NCBI RefSeq assembly: GCF_019720895.1
Contig: NZ_JAHKSH010000003.1
Coordinates: 248,001-312,000 of the forward strand
Source of the DNA: Microbacterium salitolerans
GTDB taxonomy: Bacteria; Actinomycetota; Actinomycetes; Actinomycetales; Microbacteriaceae
Direction of reading: 5' to 3'
DNA: 64,000 bases
The position numbers were made by a program, and so were the translations under genes. This document shows, in pieces, positions 17,801-25,463 of the stretch (position 1 is the first letter of the stretch; each line of letters opens with the position of its first letter). The notes beneath the pieces were generated by a model. That model ran no database searches. It had not been told where the DNA came from and was given only the letters and a program-made list of their open reading frames with translations.

Positions 17801-20637
17801 TGACGGTGTCCGACGTGCTCCCCTCGGAGCTCCGTGATGTGACAGCCGATGACTCCTGCATGATCACGGGTCTCGTCGGCACGTGCGCCCTGGGCGATCT
17901 CGCACCCGGAGCGTCCGCGGCCGTCACCGTGACGGGCACGATCGCACCGGATGCCACGGGCAGCATCGCCAACACCGCGAACGTCGCCTCTGGCACACCG
18001 GATCCCAACGGCGACAACTATGCGGACACCGTGGTCGTCCCGCTCGAGCCGCTCGCCGATGTGTCGTTGACGAAGATGACGTCGACGCCGGATGTCGCGC
18101 TCGACGGCGAGGTGCAGTACCTCGTGACGGTGCGCAACGATGGCCCGTCGACGGCGACGGGAGTCGTCGTGGAGGACACCATCGAAGAGGGCATCGCGCT
18201 CACGGGTGCGGAGGCGTCGACCGGCACGTGGGCGGGTGGCACGTGGAATGTGGGGGCGCTGCAGCCGGGCGAGGAGGCCGAGATCGCGATCTCGGGCGTC
18301 GCTGTGGCCGAGGGGACGTTCACGAACACGGCGACCGCGTCGTCGGAGACCCCGGATCCGGATGCGGACGATCTCGTCGACACGGCGGATGTGACGGTCA
18401 CGGCGCGCGCGGATCTGGCGATCACGAAGAGCATCTCAGTGGATCCTGCTCCGATGAACGGCGAGGTGACCTACACGCTGGCGGTCGACAATCTCGGACC
18501 GAACGATGCGACGGAGGTCGTGGTCGCCGATGAGGTCCCGGCGGAGCTCATCGGTGTGGCGCCTTCGAGCGAGGAGTGCGTCATCGCGGACGGCGTGGTG
18601 TCGTGCGAGCTGGCGGAGCTGGCAGACGGCGAGTCGGCGGAGTTCGCGTTCACGGGCACGGTGGATCCGTCGACTCCGTCGAATGAGATCACGAACACGG
18701 CGACCGTGGCGGCGTCGCAGGCCGACCCGGAGGAGGGGAACAACTCGTCCACGGTGGTGACGCCCATCTCGGGCGAGGCGGGGATCGAGCTGACGAAGAC
18801 GGCCTCGCAGCCGGTGGATACGAACGGCGACGGGATGATCGGCGCGGGCGACACCGTCGCCTACTCGTTCACGGTGACGAACACGGGGAAGGCGACGCTC
18901 ACGGATGCGGCGATCGAGGATCCGCTCCTCGGCGGGCCGGTCGAGTGCGCCGCCCTCGCGGGTGCGATCGCGCCTGGCGAGTCGGTCGAGTGCGGCCCCG
19001 TCTCCTACACCCTCACGCAGGCGGACGTCGACGACGGCCAGGTGGTCAACACCGCCGCGGCCTCCGCGGAGAGTCCGCGCGGGTCGGTCGCCGACGACGA
19101 CACCGCGACGGTCTCCGTCAGCGGGGCGAGCGCCGTCGCCTTGGAGAAGCACGCGGGAGATCCCACGGATGCCGATGGCGACGGAGTCCTCGGCGCGGGC
19201 GACACCGTTGACTACGCCCTCATCGTGAGCAACCCCGGCACGACGACCCTGACGAATGCGGAGATCCGCGACGAGATGCTCGGCGGTGCGCTCGACTGCC
19301 CCGCGCTCACCGACGTCTCGCTGGCCCCGGGCGAATCGGCCGAGTGCGGACCGATCACCTACACGCTGACGCAGGCCGATGTGGAAGACGGGGCCGTGCG
19401 CAACGTCGCGTCCGTCACGGCGTCCGCCCCCACCGCCTCCGTGACGGATAAGGCTGAGGCCACCACGACCATCACGGGTACGAGCGGCGTCGAGCTCACG
19501 AAGACCGCCGGGGAGCCGGTGGATGTGGACGGCGACGATCGCGTCGGTGCGGGCGACGCGATCGAATACCGCTTCACGGTGCGCAATTCCGGGACGACGG
19601 TCCTGAGCGAGGTCGTCCTCGAGGACGAGCTGCTGGGCGGCGTGGTCGACTGTCCCGAGATCGGCGGCGTGGATCTGGCGCCGGGCGACGAAGTCAGCTG
19701 CGGTCCGGTCAGCTACACGCTGACTCAGGACGACGTCGACGCGGGCGCCGTGCACAACGCGGCGTCGGTCACGGCCGTCGGTGACGAAGCCGCCGTGTCC
19801 GATGTCGCGTCGGTGGACGTTGCCCTCCTCGGCGAGGGCGGCATCTCGCTGGCCAAGTCGGCTGCGGCGGTCGAAGACGCGAACGGCAACGGCGCGACGG
19901 ATGCCGGGGACACCATCGACTACACGTTCGCGGTGACCAACACCGGGACGACGACGGCGACCGCGCTGGCGATCTCCGACCCGCGCCTGGACGACACGAT
20001 CACGTGCGAGGCGGCGTCCATCGCCCCGGGCGAGATGATTCTGTGCGGCCCGGCCGCCTACGTTCTGACGCAGGCGGACGTCGATGCCGGTGAGGTCGTG
20101 AACAGGGCGACGGCGTCAGCGGTCGGTGCCGGCGGGGAGGAGCTCACCGCTGAGGCGAGCGTGACCACGCAGGTCGAGGCTCAGCCGGCTGTGGCGCTGG
20201 AGAAGACCGGTGGCGACTACGCCGATGCGAACGACGACGCGCAGGTCAGCGCGGGCGACACGGTGCAGTTCCGGTTCACGGTGACGAACACAGGTGCGGC
20301 CACGCTGACGGACGCCGTGCTCGAGGATCCGAAGCTCGGCGGAACGGTGTCGTGCGAGATCCCCGAGCTCGCCCCCGGCGAGTCGGTCACCTGCGGGCCG
20401 GTGTCGTACACCATCACCGCCGACGAGGCGAGGGCCCATGCCGTGACGAACGCGGCGACGGTGATGGCGATCAGCGGAGCATCCACGGTCTCCGCGTCCG
20501 ACTCGGTGACGGTCGATCTGCCCGAGCTCGCCGCGACCGGAGGCATGGTGGCCGGGCTGGGGTGGGCGATCCTGCTGATCGCACTCGGACTGCTCGGGCT
20601 GCTCATCGCGAGAACTCGCCGCACGCAGTCGGCGTGA
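14809..20637 (+). CDS. large repetitive cell-wall-anchored surface protein (DUF11/DUF7507 repeats)
   Basis: The ATG at 14809 has GGAGG 7 nt upstream and starts a 45-residue signal peptide ending near GPGIDAAEA. The 1942 residues continue with an L-type-lectin-like beta-sandwich (to about 330), a repeat region, and an invasin-like Ig domain near 490-590 (VQADGVSTSTITVTLFDEDG). About seven DUF11 repeats follow, with the theme YTLTVTNNGPGAAEDFTVYD. Then come about six DUF7507-type repeats (GPVSYTLTQADVD), most opened by Asp-rich loops such as DTNGDGMIGAGDTV. The C-terminus has LAATGG, one hydrophobic helix and a basic tail. LAxTG is the motif of class E sortases of high-GC actinobacteria, so the protein is probably covalently linked to peptidoglycan. 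A role in adhesion is inferred. Confidence 0.9.
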   Translation: MTKAVAPPRGERSHRARLLVSTVAAVSLVVSGFTALWGPGIDAAEAVEPFPIVDDGAGTPGEFDDAWERIVTGDGNTGGTYTSDGWLRLTDNGTLRTTNLLNPVAFPSSSGFEATFDFRAGSGATIGDGLALYLVDGAEPISAGNPGAGLGYARNNSSACGTNGGYLGLGFDMFGNWPRANVNNFGGDSALVGQQNIGLRGSGPGDCTGSANTQYPWIDGVAVPGLSTAVAASGDPAADDGSLYRRASIVVLPVDGSIQVTVSLSEPTAKSESAGELTEVFSTELADVPGQVPLPDTLKLGFSASTGNGSSFHDIRNISVRSLGDLALTSALSPTTPGQAGFPAGTFFPGDPISFDLTATNNGPTIVGGSDPETGVAVVHQDLSDLPISDVTWTCVGVDGGECAQASGIGPVVEADWSGPAGGSVEVTVNGTVAPQPGSFTSTSVIPTNFDDLTVDPSTPSVQRDGSLADVDLHNNTAATPFDVVMLADAETSTIAADPETVQADGVSTSTITVTLFDEDGNPLPVGGDSVTISTTAGTLSDVTDNGDGTYTATLTAPTEADTATVSFTVNDEPASATATVTFTAVADLEVVKTLDTSPLVAGGPVSYTLTVTNNGPGAAEDFTVYDPVPGSLSDVQAETTSGSCLVTASVNCEGGPLANGESAEITITGVLSPDAPAGSAVVNTAQVESATTDPDQSNNTSTATGTVSTSADVSVEKSFAPGEPVAGEEVVYTLTATNSGPSTAQSVDITDPLDPSTTFVSAESDAGSCDFDGSVVSCAVGSLAPGATVTVTVTVTLAADAAAAVQNTAMVTTSTSDANDADNASSTSFEPTIIADLAATKSASASTVTAGDEFTYTVGVENLGPSAAQNAVLTDTVPEGMTVQDVVAPADAACSFDAEAVRCDWEALQPGETASIDILVLVAPDAPAGELINSASVASPADDADTANNSGSATVVVEQSADIGVEKTATPNPGVPGTEQSFTITVTNDGPSTARGVTVSDVLPSELRDVTADDSCMITGLVGTCALGDLAPGASAAVTVTGTIAPDATGSIANTANVASGTPDPNGDNYADTVVVPLEPLADVSLTKMTSTPDVALDGEVQYLVTVRNDGPSTATGVVVEDTIEEGIALTGAEASTGTWAGGTWNVGALQPGEEAEIAISGVAVAEGTFTNTATASSETPDPDADDLVDTADVTVTARADLAITKSISVDPAPMNGEVTYTLAVDNLGPNDATEVVVADEVPAELIGVAPSSEECVIADGVVSCELAELADGESAEFAFTGTVDPSTPSNEITNTATVAASQADPEEGNNSSTVVTPISGEAGIELTKTASQPVDTNGDGMIGAGDTVAYSFTVTNTGKATLTDAAIEDPLLGGPVECAALAGAIAPGESVECGPVSYTLTQADVDDGQVVNTAAASAESPRGSVADDDTATVSVSGASAVALEKHAGDPTDADGDGVLGAGDTVDYALIVSNPGTTTLTNAEIRDEMLGGALDCPALTDVSLAPGESAECGPITYTLTQADVEDGAVRNVASVTASAPTASVTDKAEATTTITGTSGVELTKTAGEPVDVDGDDRVGAGDAIEYRFTVRNSGTTVLSEVVLEDELLGGVVDCPEIGGVDLAPGDEVSCGPVSYTLTQDDVDAGAVHNAASVTAVGDEAAVSDVASVDVALLGEGGISLAKSAAAVEDANGNGATDAGDTIDYTFAVTNTGTTTATALAISDPRLDDTITCEAASIAPGEMILCGPAAYVLTQADVDAGEVVNRATASAVGAGGEELTAEASVTTQVEAQPAVALEKTGGDYADANDDAQVSAGDTVQFRFTVTNTGAATLTDAVLEDPKLGGTVSCEIPELAPGESVTCGPVSYTITADEARAHAVTNAATVMAISGASTVSASDSVTVDLPELAATGGMVAGLGWAILLIALGLLGLLIARTRRTQSA

Positions 20638-20673
20638 CGGGGCGGGCATCCCCATCTTTGATGGAATGGGCGC

Positions 20674-20973
20674 ATGCTCATTGCGGTCGGGATCCTCTTG
20701 GCACTGACGGGAACGGCACTGTTCGCGGCGTCACTCCTGCGCACCGTGCGCGCGAACCCCGACAGCAGGATCCCGTGGCTCGGTGAGCCGCCCGTCGTGC
20801 CCAAGCACGAGATTCTTCAGCGCGCGCTCGGTGCCGGACTGACGGTCGGCGGTGCCGCGATGTTCGGCATCGCGCTCTCGGCCTGGGTCGGCGTGAGCGT
20901 CGCAGTGGTGATCGCCCTCGGCGCGTGCGCCGTCGTCCTCCGCCACAACCGCCGGGTGCGCGCGGCGGCGTGA
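20674..20973 (+). CDS. small two-to-three-helix membrane protein, unknown function
   Basis: The 99-residue protein starts with a hydrophobic helix (MLIAVGILLALTGTALFAAS), has a polar loop containing PWLGEPPVVPKHEILQRALG, and ends with two further hydrophobic helices and a basic tail. It matches no family I recognise. It lies 36 nt after the surface-protein gene on the same strand and may be cotranscribed. Confidence 0.65.
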   Translation: MLIAVGILLALTGTALFAASLLRTVRANPDSRIPWLGEPPVVPKHEILQRALGAGLTVGGAAMFGIALSAWVGVSVAVVIALGACAVVLRHNRRVRAAA

Positions 20974-20985
20974 TGCCGCCGCGCG
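20959..20985. terminator. 11-bp stem-loop between convergent genes
   Basis: CGCGCGGCGGC and GCCGCCGCGCG pair perfectly around GTGAT. The structure covers the stop codon of the small membrane protein and ends 1 nt before the stop of the convergent isomerase gene, so it can serve both. Confidence 0.65.
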
Positions 20986-20986
20986 G

Positions 20987-22798
20987 TCAGGCGCCCTCCG
21001 CCTTTCCAGCCCCGCGCCGCGTGCCCCGCACGTAGGCCTTCACCGTGCCCAGGCGCTGCCCGAGCCCGCGCCCGTGCGGGCGGATCGTGTACGCACCGAC
21101 CGCGGCGGGAACGATGAACGTCTCCGCATAGTGCACGACGAACGGGGCGAACGCGCCGGTCGGCGACTCGACCACCGCTTCGTCGCCCTCGACGAGGTTG
21201 AGCACGTTGACGGTGCCCTGCGTGTCGTGGCGGACCGGGCCGTCGAACCAGTGGCGCCGCACCTCGATGAACTCCAGTTCGTGGAGTCCGGTCCGCTCCT
21301 CCACCCAGCCGTCGCCCTGGCCGAGGGTCTCGACCTGGTCGACCAGGTTGGCGCGAGTCCACTCGGTGTCCCGATCCCACTGGATGTTGGCCAGCGCGTG
21401 GTCGAGGTGGATCGGGCGCGGAACGCCGTCGAGGCCGACTCGGCCCCAGTCCCACATCTTGAACGTGAAGATGTAGGGCGTGGCGGAGATCTCGAGCACC
21501 ATCGAGTTGCGGCCGGAGCAGTGCACGGTTCCCGCGGGAATCGAGAAGTGGTCGTGCTTGGCTGCGGGGAACTGGTTCACGTACTCGGCGGCGGGGAAGG
21601 GGGCGAGGCCGGCTTCCGCGTCCGCGAGATCTGCGCTCAGGCGTGCGCGGTCGACGCCGGTCTTGAGGCCGAGGTAGACGACGGCGTCCTCGGACGCGTC
21701 CAGCAGGTAGTAGCTCTCGTCCTGCGTGTACGTCATCCCGAACTTCTCCTGCATGTACTCGGTCAGCGGGTGCACCTGCAGGGAGAGGTTGCCGCCGTCC
21801 ATCGTGTCGAGGAGGTCGAAGCGGATAGGGAACTCGGCCCCGAAGCGGGCGTGCGTCCGCTCGCCGAGCAGCTCCCGCGGCCGAGTGAGGACGAGGTCGA
21901 TCGACGGGATCTCGAACACGGTGTCGCCGTCGCTGAGGAGCAGACTGTTCTCCTCGGGGACGCCGTCGAAGGACCACGCGTAGTTGGCCTTGTCCTCGGG
22001 AAGGCCGCAGACGCTCTTCATCCACTGGCCGCCCCACACTCCGGGGTCGAAGTACGGGACGACGCGGAATGGGCGGTGCGCCGCCCCTTCCAGGGCGCCG
22101 CGGAAGGCGGCTCCGGTGATCAGCGCCGGCTCGTCGGCGCGATTGAGGTCGAGCACGAAGTCGGCGGTGGAGATCAGGCCGCGCTTGTGGCGATCGGCGA
22201 CGCGCCACTCCACGAAGAAGCCGCGCTTGATCTTGCGGAGCGGATCCTGGTCGGCGTTGTCCGCGTGCCAGTTCGGCATGCCGGCCCGGTATCGGCCCTG
22301 GATCTCCCAGCGCGCCATCTCGCCGAGGACGAGGACGTCTGCGTCGGGCGCGATCATCGCCGCGCCCCATCCGATCAGCACGCCGCCGCGCGTGCGCTCC
22401 GCGATCTGGGACCGCAGCGCGTCCACGGCCGTGGGGTCGTAGAACGCGTCGATGCTGCTGTGCGAGAGCAGGCCGAACACGCGGTCGTCGGTGAGGTTCG
22501 CCTGCATCCATGCCGTGAGGGCGGCGCCGTCGATCGCGGCGGACTCGGCGTCGAACAGGTCGACGTCGGGCAGCGCCTCGCGCACCTGGGCGCGGAGCGC
22601 GGCGAGGTCGGCGCCGGGGTAGGCGTCGATCGCGATGAGCGGCCGCGCGCCGCTGGCGTTCGCCGCGAGGCGCAGACGCTCCCAGAGGTCGGATCCGCGC
22701 AGAATGCGCTCGCCGTGCGGCAGATCCACGGACGGGGCGAGGTCGTACTCGCTGCGATAGCGGTCCGAGGAGTCCGATGTCGAGCTCACGTGTGTCAT
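20987..22798 (-). CDS. class I mannose-6-phosphate isomerase, long form with kinase-like N-terminal domain
   Basis: The enzyme interconverts mannose-6-phosphate and fructose-6-phosphate. The C-terminal half (about residues 270-603) has the type I zinc cupin motifs: GNLSLQVHPLTEYM with Gln and His ligands, QDESYYLLDASEDA with the Glu, and SIPAGTVHCSGRNSMVLEIS with the second His. At 603 residues it is much longer than classical ManA. The first 240 residues resemble a uridine-kinase-like fold ([31 protein letters not shown]) but lack a Walker A loop. The ATG at 22798 is chosen over 22888 because the latter would lie upstream of the LacI-type operator at 22847. It belongs to the mannoside regulon. 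Confidence 0.87.
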   Translation of the reverse strand: MTHVSSTSDSSDRYRSEYDLAPSVDLPHGERILRGSDLWERLRLAANASGARPLIAIDAYPGADLAALRAQVREALPDVDLFDAESAAIDGAALTAWMQANLTDDRVFGLLSHSSIDAFYDPTAVDALRSQIAERTRGGVLIGWGAAMIAPDADVLVLGEMARWEIQGRYRAGMPNWHADNADQDPLRKIKRGFFVEWRVADRHKRGLISTADFVLDLNRADEPALITGAAFRGALEGAAHRPFRVVPYFDPGVWGGQWMKSVCGLPEDKANYAWSFDGVPEENSLLLSDGDTVFEIPSIDLVLTRPRELLGERTHARFGAEFPIRFDLLDTMDGGNLSLQVHPLTEYMQEKFGMTYTQDESYYLLDASEDAVVYLGLKTGVDRARLSADLADAEAGLAPFPAAEYVNQFPAAKHDHFSIPAGTVHCSGRNSMVLEISATPYIFTFKMWDWGRVGLDGVPRPIHLDHALANIQWDRDTEWTRANLVDQVETLGQGDGWVEERTGLHELEFIEVRRHWFDGPVRHDTQGTVNVLNLVEGDEAVVESPTGAFAPFVVHYAETFIVPAAVGAYTIRPHGRGLGQRLGTVKAYVRGTRRGAGKAEGA

Positions 22799-22846
22799 TC
22801 CGCGCCTGTCCCCTCTGTTGGATTCGCGTCGTCGATGACGCAGGAA

Positions 22847-22860
22847 TGGTAACGATACCA
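22847..22860. promoter_or_regulatory. LacI-type operator A (mannoside regulon)
   Basis: TGGTAACGATACCA is a 14-bp palindrome 48 nt upstream of the mannose-6-phosphate isomerase start. It is one of five closely related sites in this window, all fitting TGGTAWCGATAYCA or its complement with at most two changes. Confidence 0.85.
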
Positions 22861-22922
22861 AAAGAATGACGCAGCGGTGGCGCGACATCCATCGTGAGGA
22901 GATCTGCGGGCCGGGGGCGTGA

Positions 22923-23939
22923 CTACGCGCGGAACCGCGCCGGCAGTTCGAGGACGCGTGCGGCCGGCTCGGCCTCTCCGCGGAGGCGGGTGAGGATCAT
23001 GCGCGCGGCCTCGCGTCCGACGTCGCGGGGGTCGTGGTCCACGATCGAGAGGTCGAAGGGCGTCATGTCGGACAGCTCGAAGTCGTCGAAGGCGACGATC
23101 CGCGCGGTCGGGGCGCCCGCCTCGATGCAGGCGCGCATGACGCCGATCGTGTTGCGGTTGTTGGCGGCGAAGATCGCGGTCGGGGGCGCGTCGAGCCGCA
23201 GCAGCTCGCTCATCGCGGCGCGGGCCGCGTCGGAGTCGTTCTGGGCTGCACGTACGAGCTGGGCGTCGATCTCGAGACCGGCACGCGCGTGCGCCTCGCG
23301 GAAGCCGGCGAGGCGCCGCCGCGAGGTGAAGACGGAGGTGGTGTTGCCGACGTATGCGATGCGCGTGTGGCCCTCGTCGATGAGATGCTGGGTCGCCTCC
23401 AGGGCTCCGCCGTGGTCGTCGACGATCACGGCGTCGGCTTCCAGACCCGAGACCTGGCGGGAGGCGAGTGCGAGGGGGACGCCCGCGGCCACGGCGGAGC
23501 TCAGGTGCGCGACGTGCTCGCCCGTCGGCACGACGATCAGCCCGTCGACGTGGCGCCCGATGAAGTCGTCGACCAGTGCGCGTTCGCGTTCGACGTCCTC
23601 GCCGCTGTTGCCGACGAGGAGGCGCATCCCCGCGCTCGCGACGACCTCCTCGGCACCCAGCTGCAGCTGCGCGTAGTACGGGTTGGCGACGTTGGTGATG
23701 ATGACCCCAAGCAGTCCGGTGCGCTGTCCGGGGCGGATGCTGCGGGCGTTCTCGTTCCGCCGGTAGCCGAGCTTCTCGACGGCCGCCGTGACGGCCGCGA
23801 TCTTCTCGGGGCGCACGTTGACGCCGCCTCCCAGCACACGGGAGACCGTCATCGGCGACACTCCGGCGGCGGCGGCGACATCCTGAACCGTCGGCGCGCT
23901 GTGCGGACGGAGTGGGGGCGTGGCGCCGGTCTCGGTCAT
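22923..23939 (-). CDS. LacI-family repressor of the mannoside regulon
   Basis: The 338-residue regulator has an N-terminal helix-turn-helix (TVQDVAAAAGVSPMTVSRVL) and a hinge helix region near residue 50. A periplasmic-binding-protein-like sugar domain follows (LLGVIITNVANPYYAQLQLG). An in-frame ATG at 23960 would place operator B inside the coding region, so the ATG at 23939 is preferred. It sits between the isomerase and the GH76 mannanase, and the five related palindromes in front of the surrounding transcription units identify its probable targets. The inducer is likely mannose, a manno-oligosaccharide or a phosphorylated derivative; this is inference. Confidence 0.93.
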   Translation of the reverse strand: MTETGATPPLRPHSAPTVQDVAAAAGVSPMTVSRVLGGGVNVRPEKIAAVTAAVEKLGYRRNENARSIRPGQRTGLLGVIITNVANPYYAQLQLGAEEVVASAGMRLLVGNSGEDVERERALVDDFIGRHVDGLIVVPTGEHVAHLSSAVAAGVPLALASRQVSGLEADAVIVDDHGGALEATQHLIDEGHTRIAYVGNTTSVFTSRRRLAGFREAHARAGLEIDAQLVRAAQNDSDAARAAMSELLRLDAPPTAIFAANNRNTIGVMRACIEAGAPTARIVAFDDFELSDMTPFDLSIVDHDPRDVGREAARMILTRLRGEAEPAARVLELPARFRA

Positions 23940-23946
23940 GGCGTCA

Positions 23947-23960
23947 TGGTATCGATACAT
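23947..23960. promoter_or_regulatory. LacI-type operator B (autoregulation)
   Basis: TGGTATCGATACAT lies 8 nt upstream of the preferred start codon of the LacI gene and differs from the best sites at few positions. It fits negative autoregulation. Confidence 0.75.
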
Positions 23961-23976
23961 CCTTGTACGGGCGGGA

Positions 23977-24011
23977 GGGCCCGGAGGTCGGTACGGCGGG
24001 CCTCCGGGCCC
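23977..24011 (-). terminator. 11-bp stem-loop after the GH76 gene
   Basis: GGGCCCGGAGG and CCTCCGGGCCC pair perfectly around 13 nt, just downstream of the GH76 stop on the minus strand and before the LacI operator. Confidence 0.6.
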
Positions 24012-24017
24012 CTGTCC

Positions 24018-25232
24018 TCAGCTGATGTCGTCCAGGTCCCGCTTGTCCCACGCCAGGATCGCGAAGATCTGGATCATGCCGGCGTTGTCCAGCGTCGCGG
24101 CCGGGCGGTCGGGCTTGTAGTCGCCACCACCCGACGGCTGGAAGTGGAACAGGCCGGTCTCGGCATTGCGGTTGGACTCCCATGTCGACTGGGCGTACGC
24201 CTCGGCCGCGGCCCGGTATGCGGGGTCGTGCTTGACGGAGTCGAGCAGGAGGAGGTCGCGGAAGTAGAACGCGTTGAAGATCGCGGGCTGCTGCTGCAGG
24301 CGATCCTCGGCGGTCCAGTACTCCAGGGAGCCGCGCGCGGCCGCCTCGGCCTCCTTCAGATACTCACGGTCCTTCGTCGCCCGGTAGAGGATGGTGGCCG
24401 TCGCGATCATCGATCCGGAGTTGTACGTCCACAGCGTCGGGTTGATTTCGCCGGCGTCGTCGATGCTGTTCAGATACAGACCGGGCGACGACCCCAGGCA
24501 GTCGTTGTTCCAGTCGTAGAGCTTCTCGCTCCACTCCAGGTAGTCGGATTCGCCGGTCTGCTCGTACAGGTGGGCCGCGAGCTGCGCACCGAGTCCGGTG
24601 ATGTTCGCGCCGCGGTCGGCGTTGTCCGGGCGATCGATCCAATCCATCCCGCCGGGGCAGGTGAGGTCGGGATCCGTGTTCCACCCGCGCTTCACGATCT
24701 CGAACGCGCCCCGCGCCTTCTCGAGGTGCTCGGGGTCGCCGGTCTTGCGGTACTGGCGGATGTCGGTGAGGCCGACGATGCTGTTGTCGTCGTAGAAGAC
24801 GTCGCCGCCGCCTCCGAGCGGTGCGGGCAGATATGACTCGTAGCCCGGACGGTCGCCGTCGCGGACGTTGTAGTACAGGTCGAAGTTCGCGACGCGCTGG
24901 CGCGCGACGTTGTCGTATGCCGGCCCGATGTCGGCCGCCCCCTGCAGGTCGGCCGTGGCCTGTGCGGCCTCGCGGTACTCCCAGAGGTAGGAGTACGGGT
25001 TCGCCTCCGTGCCGGTGTTGAGCTTGTACAGCTGGTGGCCCTCGGCGCCGAGATACAGGTGGTCCTGCATCGCGTCGTACGTCGTCACCGCCCGTTCCTG
25101 CCAGATGTCATCCGGTGATTTCGGTGCGGCCAGGGCGGGGGAGGCGGTTCCCAGGGCGAGGGCGGCGACGGCGGTCATGGCGACCCCCGATGCCCAGGTG
25201 CGAGTGGAGCGTGGTCGAAGAGGTGACGTCAT
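24018..25232 (-). CDS. secreted GH76-family alpha-1,6-mannanase
   Basis: The 404-residue protein has an N-terminal signal peptide (MTAVAALALGTASPALAAP) and no wall anchor or transmembrane tail, so it is probably released. The mature part is an (alpha/alpha)6-barrel glycosidase of GH76 type. The paired catalytic aspartates are in VFYDDNSIVGL near residue 145, with WTYNSGSMIATATILY and the C-terminal DNAGMIQIFAILAW also family-like. GH76 enzymes cut alpha-1,6-mannan backbones such as those of yeast mannan or actinobacterial lipomannan. It is divergent from the ABC importer and has its own operator (C), so it probably supplies the oligosaccharides that the importer takes up. Confidence 0.9.
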   Translation of the reverse strand: MTSPLRPRSTRTWASGVAMTAVAALALGTASPALAAPKSPDDIWQERAVTTYDAMQDHLYLGAEGHQLYKLNTGTEANPYSYLWEYREAAQATADLQGAADIGPAYDNVARQRVANFDLYYNVRDGDRPGYESYLPAPLGGGGDVFYDDNSIVGLTDIRQYRKTGDPEHLEKARGAFEIVKRGWNTDPDLTCPGGMDWIDRPDNADRGANITGLGAQLAAHLYEQTGESDYLEWSEKLYDWNNDCLGSSPGLYLNSIDDAGEINPTLWTYNSGSMIATATILYRATKDREYLKEAEAAARGSLEYWTAEDRLQQQPAIFNAFYFRDLLLLDSVKHDPAYRAAAEAYAQSTWESNRNAETGLFHFQPSGGGDYKPDRPAATLDNAGMIQIFAILAWDKRDLDDIS

Positions 25233-25253
25233 TGTTCATCCGATCTCTGTGGC

Positions 25254-25267
25254 TGATATCGTTACCA
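25254..25267. promoter_or_regulatory. LacI-type operator C (GH76 gene)
   Basis: TGATATCGTTACCA is the exact reverse complement of operators D and E. It lies 21 nt upstream of the GH76 start codon, within the range where a repressor would block the promoter or early transcription. Confidence 0.85.
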
Positions 25268-25389
25268 GCCCGTCCAGAGTGCCGCCCGACTTCCCATCGG
25301 TCAACCCTCGGATCGGAGGTCGGGTGACGGATTCGTCTCGGCGGCGCGGAGAGGTTGCCTCGAAAAGGGGGAGCGTGCTAGCTTCGCGC

Positions 25390-25403
25390 TGGTAACGATA
25401 TCA
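25390..25403. promoter_or_regulatory. LacI-type operator D (ABC importer)
   Basis: TGGTAACGATATCA lies 60 nt upstream of the binding-protein start codon and is identical to operator E. Confidence 0.85.
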
Positions 25404-25463
25404 AGGCGTTGCCATTCAGTCATCGACGACTGCCCTTCGGGGGTATGAACAAAGGAGTTCCGC

